A DNA stretch of 5,109 bases. It comes from CAYXRS01 sp964636485 (GTDB taxonomy: Bacteria > Gemmatimonadota > Gemmatimonadetes > Gemmatimonadales > Gemmatimonadaceae). The DNA lies in the NCBI GenBank assembly GCA_964636485.1, contig CAZWSO010000186.1:1-5109 (forward strand), read 5' to 3'. Positions 1 through 5,109 of the stretch are shown here, in pieces. The notes under the pieces are model-generated. The model was not told the origin of the DNA and ran no database searches. It saw only the letters and a list, made by a program, of their open reading frames with translations. A program made the position numbers and the translations under genes. The stretch's first letter is position 1; each line of letters starts with the position of its first letter.

Positions 1-1
1 G

Positions 2-559
2 GCTGACCGCGGTATGACGAAGGTTGCCGAGGTTTTCCGCTCGTGTGGAATCGGAGTTGTTCGGTTTAACTTTCAGTACAGGGAGCGCAAGTCTCGCCGC
101 CCCGATCCGATGCAGAAACTAAAGCTGTGTTTCTCCGCGGTGGTCGATCGCGCGCGTGAAGAGCTCGAGCCCGAGCTCCTCCTCATCGGAGGCCGGTCCA
201 TGGGCGGGCGCGTCGGTTCAATGCTCGCCGCAGAGGGATTTGACTGTGACGCTCTGCTCCTGCTCGCCTATCCCCTGCATCCAGCTGGAAAGCCGGAGCA
301 GCTCCGTGACGCCCACCTTCCGTCCATCCACGTTCCCGTGCTCTGCATCAACGGTACGCGCGACGCCCTTTGCCGGCAGGACCTGATGAAGGACGTGGTG
401 GCGCAGCTCGGGTCAATGTGGACCATGCACTGGCTCGAGGACGCCGATCACAGCTTCCTCGTGCGTAAATCGTCGGGCCGGACGGATGCGGACGTCCTGC
501 GGGAAATCGGAGACGCCACCTCGATCTGGCTCTCGCAGCTGCGAAGGCCGGCAGCGTGA
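2..559 (+). CDS. TEX30/KANL3-like alpha/beta hydrolase, 5' end outside the window
   Basis: C-terminal part of a small alpha/beta hydrolase of the TEX30/KANL3 type (COG3571-like). The frame is open to the left edge and reads Ala-Asp-Arg-Gly just before the ATG at 14. This looks like the end of the family's HGAGA oxyanion segment, so ATG 14 (residue 1 here) is probably internal and some 20-40 residues are missing. The catalytic triad is visible: nucleophile elbow GGRSMGGR at 59-66 with Ser62, Asp117 in GTRDALC, and His146 in DADHSF. The family-typical YPLHPAGKPEQLRD stretch lies at 86-99. There is no signal peptide or membrane segment in the visible part, so it is probably cytoplasmic. The substrate is unknown; bacterial members are usually annotated only as predicted hydrolases. 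Its TGA stop overlaps the GTG start of the helicase gene, which implies co-transcription and translational coupling. The family call is firm, the function is not. Confidence 0.88.
   Translation, partial: ADRGMTKVAEVFRSCGIGVVRFNFQYRERKSRRPDPMQKLKLCFSAVVDRAREELEPELLLIGGRSMGGRVGSMLAAEGFDCDALLLLAYPLHPAGKPEQLRDAHLPSIHVPVLCINGTRDALCRQDLMKDVVAQLGSMWTMHWLEDADHSFLVRKSSGRTDADVLREIGDATSIWLSQLRRPAA
543..547 (+). promoter_or_regulatory. Weak ribosome binding site for the helicase gene
   Basis: GAAGG lies inside the end of the hydrolase gene, eight bases before the GTG at 556. It is a partial Shine-Dalgarno match with good spacing. Together with the GTGA stop/start overlap it supports GTG 556 as the start, with initiation probably helped by ribosomes finishing the hydrolase. 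It is a short motif in GC-rich coding sequence, so only moderate support. Confidence 0.4.
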
Positions 560-3528
560 CGATCAGCGCCGGTGAGACAGCAGGTGTGTTCGCCGTGGCA
601 CACGTGCCCTCGGCATCGCAGCGTGCTGCCATCGAGGCTCCGGCAGGGCCCGTACTCGTTCTCGCCGGACCGGGTGCGGGAAAAACGTTCTGCCTGATCG
701 AGCGTATCGGTTTTCTGGTCGAGAACATCGGCTTGGAACCGGCGCGTATCTGCGCTTTCACCTTTACCAACAAGGCCGCCGGCGAGATCGCCTCGCGCCT
801 CGAGCACCGCCTGGGCCCGAGCGCTGAACAGATAAAGCGTGGCACGCTGCACGCGTTCTGCGCCGAGCTCTTGCGCGAGTTCGGCGAGCGGGTGGGGCTT
901 CAGCCCGGATTCGGGATCGCCGATGAGGAGTATCAGCGCTCCGTGCTCCGACGTCTCCAGGTACCCCCGCGATGGCACGGCAGCGTGCTTGGTGCCTTCG
1001 CCCTGCACCGCTTCCGCGAGGAACCACTTGGCGAACGGTACGCGGAGTTCTACGAGCGGTACGTGCGGTACATGCGGGGCCACAACCTCGTCGATTTCGA
1101 CATGCTTGTCCTCGAGGCGGCATCGCTGCTCGGCATCGGTGACATTGTCAGGCAAGTCAGCGCGCGATGGGATTGCGTGCTGGTGGACGAGTTTCAGGAT
1201 CTGAATCCCGTGCAGTACACGATCATACGTGCGCTCGCCGGGGCTCACCGCCACGTCTTCGCGGTTGGTGACGACGAACAGTCCATCTATTCGTGGGCCG
1301 GAGCCGACCCGCAGTGTTTCAGAACGTACGTGAACGACTTCCGGATCACCGCCCCCATTCACCTTCAGGACAATCGGCGCTGCCCCCGCGAGGCGTACGA
1401 GCTGGCACGCCGCCTGATCGACATCAACCCACCGTTGTTCGGCGACCGGACGCGACCCGCACCCGAGCGGGAATCCCCCTTCGCCGTCGAGGCACTGAGC
1501 TTCACCGACGAGAACGCCGAGATTGCCTGGATCATTGACGACGTTGGCCGCGATCACGCCGCTCACGGACTGGAGTGGGGCGACATCGCGCTCCTGTACA
1601 GAACGCACGCCATCGGCGATGCAATCGAGGGAGCGTTTCTCACTGCCGGCATCCCGTGCCGTCTGGCGCAGGGGCGCGCATTCGCCGAGGACCCGGTCGT
1701 TGCGTATGTGATCGCAGCGCTGCGCGTGATAGCCAACGCCGACGACGACATCCACAAGGAGCAGTTCCTCAGAGTGGTGCTCCCGAAGCGGCTGTGGGAC
1801 GACGCGCGTGCCCGAGCCGAACGAGCGGGGATCACCCTGCTCGATGAGCTGGATCAGGCAAGGTGGCGGCTGCCAAAAGACGATACCGACGTGAAGAAGA
1901 TCCACCGCGGTTTCTACGCGCTGGCCAACCTGGACGCGCTCGGACGCCGGCACACATCGCTGACGACTCTCGTCGAGGAGATTTTGTCACAGCGGGTGGG
2001 CGAGTACCGCACCGTGCTCGAGGAGCACTGTGAGGAACTCAGCGATCCGATGGAGCACGAGAAGGTCACTGCGCTCGCCGAGCTGATTCGCACCGCGTTG
2101 GACGAGCATCGCGCCATCTGGCTTCCACGTCAGGGCGGGCTGGAGATCGCCCTAAAGGGAATGCTGCAGGGACTCGGCATCCACGAAGTGCAACTCGGTG
2201 GTTGGCCCGGCCCGAACGCCGTGAAGATCGTGCCGGAGGTTGCGCGCGGGCTCGGCATAGCCGTCGCGCTGTTCAAGGCGGGTCAGCTCGTGCGCAGCGC
2301 ATCATTCACCAACGCGTTCCGGGATTTTACCGCACTGGACCTCGAAACGACCGACCGCGACATCTCCCGCGCAGAGATTGTGGAAGTGGCCGCGGTGCGG
2401 GTGCGCGACGGCGCCATCGCCGGCGAGTTCAACACGCTCGTCAGACCGCGTGTGCCGATCGCCGCGGGAGCGTTCGCTACCCACGGGATCAGCGATGAGG
2501 ACGTTGCCACCGCCCCCTTCTTCGAGGAGGTGTGGCCCACGCTGAACGCATTCTGCGGTGACGACGTGCTGGTAGCGCACAACGGGTACCAGTTCGACTT
2601 TCCGATCCTCCGCCGCATGGTGGAGGCGCTGGGTACCGGTACGAACATGTGCACGTACGACACGCTGCCGCTCGCGCGCGAGCTGCACGCTACCAGCAGA
2701 AAGCTGCGCGACCTGGCGCGGCTCTACGGCATCGATCCGGGACAGTCGCATCGCGCACTGGATGACACCCGAGCGCTGGCGCTGGTCTTTCTCGGACTTG
2801 GCGAGGGAAAGCTCAGGCGCGCACGCACCACCGCTCTTGTGAACCTGCTCGACCATCTCGGCGTTGCACTGGCCCTCACGGATCTCCAGTCTCTGGGCGG
2901 CCGCTCCCGGGACGAGGCCGCGCTTCTCCTGCGTCTGGCCATCCCCTTCGCGCTCGGCCGCTTCAGCCAGTGCCTCGACTTCTACGATCTGGAGCGGGAG
3001 AAGGCGGAGGGAGAGGATATTCCCTCGGTGGACGAGCTCATCGAGCGGCTAGGCGGAACGGAGCGGATGCAGCGTATCCGCGCCGAGAAGAGTGCGGATG
3101 AGCGCTATCCCGCGGCCATGCTGAGAATGCGGCGGCTGCTGGAGCAGTGCGCCGACGGCGAGCTTTCACAGCAGATCACGGCCTTCCTCGAGCACGCGGT
3201 GCTCTCCAAGTGGGACGGCACGGAGCCGGAACGCCAGCGCGTCAACCTGCTCACGCTGCACTCCACCAAGGGGCTGGAGTTCTCGCGTGTGTACGTGGTG
3301 GGAGTGGAGGACGCGCAGCTTCCCGGCGGCTCGCCTGCCAAGGGGCCAAGTATCCGCGAAACCGAGGAGGCTCGGCGACTCCTTTACGTGGGCATGACGC
3401 GGGTGAAGGACCGACTCGTTCTGACTCGCGCGGAGACACGAGGGAGCAAGCTTACCGGCGGGCACCAGTTCCTGGACGCCATGGGTCTCACTCCACGCGG
3501 ATCAGGCGACGGGGCGAACGGGCAGTAG
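556..3528 (+). CDS. UvrD/Rep-type DNA helicase with an embedded DEDDh 3'-5' exonuclease domain
   Basis: Predicted ATP-dependent 3'-5' DNA helicase of superfamily 1A with a built-in 3'-5' exonuclease, 990 residues, cytoplasmic. Helicase motifs in order: Q motif around Gln22; Walker A AGPGAGKT 37-44 (Lys43); Ia TFTNKAA 69-75; Walker B DEFQD 211-215; III GDDEQSIYSWAGA 238-250; IV DNRR 272-275; IVa LLYRT 346-350; V TLHSTKGLEF 900-909; VI RRLLYVGMTR 940-949 (Arg949). Between IVa and V lies an exonuclease at about 588-750, with Asp595 and Glu597 (DLET), Asp681 (HNGYQFDFPIL), and His732 and Asp737 (SHRALDDTRA). Without roughly 340 extra residues the protein would be Rep-sized, and it ends about 40 residues after motif VI. 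GTG 556 is chosen because it overlaps the hydrolase stop by four bases and leaves a normal short leader before the Q motif. Family knowledge suggests a role in repair or end processing; substrate and partners are inference. It is not AddA or RecB, because the nuclease is DnaQ-like and internal. Confidence 0.95.
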   Translation: MTISAGETAGVFAVAHVPSASQRAAIEAPAGPVLVLAGPGAGKTFCLIERIGFLVENIGLEPARICAFTFTNKAAGEIASRLEHRLGPSAEQIKRGTLHAFCAELLREFGERVGLQPGFGIADEEYQRSVLRRLQVPPRWHGSVLGAFALHRFREEPLGERYAEFYERYVRYMRGHNLVDFDMLVLEAASLLGIGDIVRQVSARWDCVLVDEFQDLNPVQYTIIRALAGAHRHVFAVGDDEQSIYSWAGADPQCFRTYVNDFRITAPIHLQDNRRCPREAYELARRLIDINPPLFGDRTRPAPERESPFAVEALSFTDENAEIAWIIDDVGRDHAAHGLEWGDIALLYRTHAIGDAIEGAFLTAGIPCRLAQGRAFAEDPVVAYVIAALRVIANADDDIHKEQFLRVVLPKRLWDDARARAERAGITLLDELDQARWRLPKDDTDVKKIHRGFYALANLDALGRRHTSLTTLVEEILSQRVGEYRTVLEEHCEELSDPMEHEKVTALAELIRTALDEHRAIWLPRQGGLEIALKGMLQGLGIHEVQLGGWPGPNAVKIVPEVARGLGIAVALFKAGQLVRSASFTNAFRDFTALDLETTDRDISRAEIVEVAAVRVRDGAIAGEFNTLVRPRVPIAAGAFATHGISDEDVATAPFFEEVWPTLNAFCGDDVLVAHNGYQFDFPILRRMVEALGTGTNMCTYDTLPLARELHATSRKLRDLARLYGIDPGQSHRALDDTRALALVFLGLGEGKLRRARTTALVNLLDHLGVALALTDLQSLGGRSRDEAALLLRLAIPFALGRFSQCLDFYDLEREKAEGEDIPSVDELIERLGGTERMQRIRAEKSADERYPAAMLRMRRLLEQCADGELSQQITAFLEHAVLSKWDGTEPERQRVNLLTLHSTKGLEFSRVYVVGVEDAQLPGGSPAKGPSIRETEEARRLLYVGMTRVKDRLVLTRAETRGSKLTGGHQFLDAMGLTPRGSGDGANGQ
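2317..2805 (+). other. Embedded DnaQ-like (DEDDh) exonuclease domain within the helicase
   Basis: Residues about 588-750 of the helicase protein form a complete exonuclease domain related to DNA polymerase III epsilon and the PolC proofreading domain. Motif ExoI is LDLETTD (594-600), with metal ligands Asp595 and Glu597. ExoII is AHNGYQFDFPIL (674-685), with Asp681. ExoIII is HRALDDT (732-738), with His732 and Asp737 in the H-x4-D spacing that defines DEDDh enzymes. The intermediate THGISDEDV (642-650) is also typical of this family. All four acidic ligands and the general-base histidine are present, so activity is expected. The reading frame is continuous through both boundaries with no stop, so this is a domain insertion and not two adjacent genes. 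Boundaries are approximate. Confidence 0.92.
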
Positions 3529-3561
3529 TCTGATGAGCAGGGATCGCTGAAATCGCTTGAA

Positions 3562-3605
3562 GGTGTTGCTCAAAAGGCCGGCGCCAGACGAGCCGGCGCT
3601 ACACC
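3562..3605 (-). terminator. Imperfect inverted repeat, probable terminator of the ku-DUF72 transcript
   Basis: The core is a six-pair, all-GC stem: GCCGGC at 3577-3582 pairs with GCCGGC at 3592-3597 around a nine-base loop. Read on the minus strand it is followed by one C and then TTTT (3575-3572), a short but plausible rho-independent terminator. An outer arm pairs GGTGTTGC (3562-3569) with GCTACACC (3598-3605) with one mismatch; a seven-base bulge on one side separates it from the core. The element includes the TAG stop of the DUF72 gene. On the plus strand no T run follows, so there is no clear intrinsic terminator for the helicase transcript. The rest of the 3529-3598 gap holds nothing else recognisable. 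The alternative is a dispersed REP-like palindrome that happens to sit here. Confidence 0.5.
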
Positions 3606-4303
3606 GCCGCCGCGCGTGCAAACGCATCGACAGCGGGCGGCCCGGAACCGACGCCCTCGTCGTGCTTGAAGAAGACGTACGCATCCTGCCACGGCTGCGA
3701 GGTCGTACGCCGCGCCCAATCGGCGATGGCCGCGTCGTCGTAGTCGAGGCGGTGCAGGCGCAGGTAGCCCCATGAGGCGGTGGCCACGACCGGGCAGCAG
3801 AAGTCGTCCTGCTCGGATATGCAGAGCGCCACATCGTGCTCGCGCAGCGCGTCCAGGACCTCGTCGTCAAACCAGCTCTCGTGACGAAACTCCATCGTGA
3901 AGCGCCGGTCGCGCGGCAGCTCCCCCAGAAATCGCTTCAGCCGCTCGATATCCTTCTTCAGGTTGGGCGGTAGCTGAAAGAGGATGGGACCCATCCGGTC
4001 TCCAAGCACGGACGTGGTCTTCAACAGGTACTCGACCAGCTCCGCCGCCTCCGGCTTGAGCCGCGCATGATGCGTGATGCGCTGGCTCGCCTTGATCGCG
4101 AAAGTGAACCGCTCAGGTACCTGTGCAGCCCAGTCCAGCAGCACTTTCTCCCTGGGGAGCCGATAGAAGGTGTTATTGATCTCCACCGCCGGAAAGCGCG
4201 TCGCATAGAAGCCGAGCATCCCGTCGTCCTTCAGCTCCTTCGGGTAGAACCCACCCTTCCACTCCTTGAAGGCGTAGCCGCTCGTTCCGGCCAGTATCTT
4301 CAC
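3599..4303 (-). CDS. DUF72 family protein (YecE-like, TIM-barrel)
   Basis: A 234-residue protein of the DUF72/COG1801 family (E. coli YecE relatives), close to the usual length of about 240. The hallmark segments are in order: GTSGYAFKEWKGGFYP at 6-21, EINNTFYRLP at 41-50, FAIKASQRITHHARL at 68-82, GPILFQLPP at 105-113, EFRHESWF at 138-145, YLRLH at 180-184, and YVFFKHDEG at 209-217. Solved family members are TIM barrels; no biochemical activity is established for the family as far as I know. It has no signal peptide or membrane helix. The GTG start at 4303 overlaps the TGA of the upstream ku gene by four bases and puts the conserved GTSGY near the N-terminus, so the start is secure. Translational coupling to ku suggests that the two products are made together. 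An accessory role in end joining is only an inference from this position. Its stop codon falls inside an inverted repeat. Confidence 0.93.
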   Translation of the reverse strand: MKILAGTSGYAFKEWKGGFYPKELKDDGMLGFYATRFPAVEINNTFYRLPREKVLLDWAAQVPERFTFAIKASQRITHHARLKPEAAELVEYLLKTTSVLGDRMGPILFQLPPNLKKDIERLKRFLGELPRDRRFTMEFRHESWFDDEVLDALREHDVALCISEQDDFCCPVVATASWGYLRLHRLDYDDAAIADWARRTTSQPWQDAYVFFKHDEGVGSGPPAVDAFARAAAV

Positions 4304-5109
4304 GACGCCTGCCGCTTGCCACGCTTGCCCGTGCCGGCCTCCACCTCGGCGGTCGCCGCCTCGCTGGTCTTCCCCTTGGCGATGCTCGCCTTTAGCGCCT
4401 CCATGAGATCGATGATCTTGCCCGACGCGTCGGGCACGGCACCGGCGGTGATGTCCTGGCCGTCCACCTTGCGCTGAATAGTCTCGAGAACGCGGTCGCG
4501 CACGGTATCCTTGTACTTCTCGGGCTCGAAGTTCTCATTCGATGCCTGCTCGATGAGCTGCTTGGCGAGCGAAAGCTCGGCGGCCTTGACGTCGCCATCA
4601 GGAACCGGCACCTCGCTGGCAGGGCGCACTTCGTCGGCGTAGTGGAGCTGCTCCATTACGAGCACGCCATCGAGGGGGCGCAGCAGCACGAGATACTGGC
4701 GTCCCCGTGCGGCGTACTGGCCGAGGGCGGCCTTTCCCGTCTCCTGCAAGGCCTCGGCGAGCAGGCGGTAGGCGCGGTCCCCTCCCTTGTCCGGGCCAAG
4801 GTAGTAGATCTTCTCCACGTACTCGCGATTCACCTTCGCCAGGGGTATGAACTCGATCACCTCGATCAGCCCCGTCGCCTTCTCCTCCAGTGCCTTGAGC
4901 TCTTCCGCGGTCAGGACGACGTACTGATCCTTGGCGAACTCGTATCCCTTGACGGTCTCGTCGCGCGTGACCACTTCGTTGCCATCCTTGGGGCAGATGT
5001 ACTGCTGCTTGAGACGGCCGCCGCATTTCTTGTGCAGCATGTTGAAGGACACGCTGGCCTTCGATTCGGCGGAGGAGTAGATGTTCACGGGGAGCGAAAC
5101 GAGCCCGAA
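4300..5109 (-). CDS. ku: Bacterial Ku, DNA-end-binding protein of NHEJ, 5' end outside the window
   Basis: Prokaryotic Ku (YkoV family): a homodimeric ring that threads onto double-strand DNA ends and recruits ligase D for end joining. The frame stays open to the right edge and reads FGLVSLP before the GTG at 5088. This matches the conserved Ku N-terminus (ISFGLV-like), so GTG 5088 is internal and only about 10 residues are missing. Numbering from that valine, the Ku core shows CGGRLKQQYICP (22-33) and the strongly conserved VKGYEFAKDQYVVL (46-59). The segment YLVLLRPLDGVLVMEQLHY (132-150) belongs to the beta-barrel. LIEQASNENFEPEKYKD (178-194) leads to the C-terminal KIIDLMEALKAS (224-235), which resembles the LigD-recruiting minimal C-terminus. 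A short basic tail (GKRGKRQAS) ends the protein; there is no long lysine-rich extension as in some Ku proteins. It overlaps the DUF72 gene by four bases. No ligD is visible here. Confidence 0.96.
   Translation of the reverse strand, partial: FGLVSLPVNIYSSAESKASVSFNMLHKKCGGRLKQQYICPKDGNEVVTRDETVKGYEFAKDQYVVLTAEELKALEEKATGLIEVIEFIPLAKVNREYVEKIYYLGPDKGGDRAYRLLAEALQETGKAALGQYAARGRQYLVLLRPLDGVLVMEQLHYADEVRPASEVPVPDGDVKAAELSLAKQLIEQASNENFEPEKYKDTVRDRVLETIQRKVDGQDITAGAVPDASGKIIDLMEALKASIAKGKTSEAATAEVEAGTGKRGKRQAS

Noticed and set aside
14..16. ATG as the true start of the hydrolase
   Set aside because: The frame continues open to the left edge with residues fitting the family's oxyanion region, and the N-terminal strand and HGAG loop would otherwise be missing.
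448..1953. 501-residue open frame on the minus strand, opposite the helicase
   Set aside because: It lies antisense to conserved helicase motifs and matches no family I know. Long antisense frames are common in GC-rich coding DNA.
2302..2856. 184-residue minus-strand frame opposite the exonuclease domain
   Set aside because: It is opposite well-conserved exonuclease motifs and shows no recognisable domain; a shadow frame.
3147..3533. 128-residue plus-strand frame overlapping the end of the helicase
   Set aside because: It lies over helicase motifs V and VI in another frame, is arginine-rich low-information sequence, and has no family match.
3543..3560. Near-direct repeat ATCGCTGA / ATCGCTTGA after the helicase stop
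   Set aside because: Only two short copies with no further periodicity; too little to call a binding site or repeat element.
4067..4477. 136-residue plus-strand frame across the ku-DUF72 junction
   Set aside because: It is antisense to two well-identified genes and resembles no known protein.
5086..5088. GTG as the true start of Ku
   Set aside because: Codons upstream to the window edge encode FGLVSLP, part of the conserved Ku N-terminus, so the start lies beyond the window.

Overview
The window is GC-rich (above 60% by eye), tightly packed bacterial chromosome. Four protein-coding genes sit in two convergent pairs, separated by only about 70 bases. Ku-type non-homologous end joining (NHEJ), the high GC and the gene repertoire suit a soil or environmental bacterium of a group such as Gemmatimonadota, Acidobacteriota or Myxococcota. 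That placement is an impression from protein style only, with no phylogenetic marker behind it. No RNA gene, insertion sequence, CRISPR array, attachment site or replication origin is visible.

Plus-strand pair (2-3528). The first gene is the C-terminal part of a TEX30/KANL3-like alpha/beta hydrolase; its beginning lies left of the window. It overlaps by four bases (GTGA) a 990-residue superfamily 1 helicase of the UvrD/Rep/PcrA type. The helicase is unusual: a complete DEDDh (DnaQ-like) 3'-5' exonuclease domain lies inside it, between helicase motifs IVa and V, where the 2B subdomain normally sits. All helicase motifs and all catalytic exonuclease residues appear intact, so one polypeptide is predicted both to unwind and to degrade DNA.

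Minus-strand pair (5109-3599). A bacterial Ku gene, missing only its first few codons at the right edge, runs into a DUF72 (YecE-like, TIM-barrel) gene, again through a four-base GTGA overlap. Ku is the DNA-end-binding core of bacterial NHEJ, and its C-terminal LigD-recruiting motif is present. No ligase D is in the window; it could lie to the right, or elsewhere.

Convergence zone (3529-3598). This short gap, together with the DUF72 stop codon, holds an imperfect inverted repeat (about 3562-3605) with a GC-only core hairpin. Read on the minus strand the core is followed by a C and then four T's, so it may terminate the ku-DUF72 transcript. It may also belong to a dispersed REP-like palindrome family.

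Functional reading (inference): a DNA-end-binding protein and a helicase-nuclease lie tail to tail, which suggests a DNA-break-processing neighbourhood. They are on separate transcripts, however, and nothing in the sequence proves that they cooperate. The most noteworthy item is the helicase with the embedded exonuclease.
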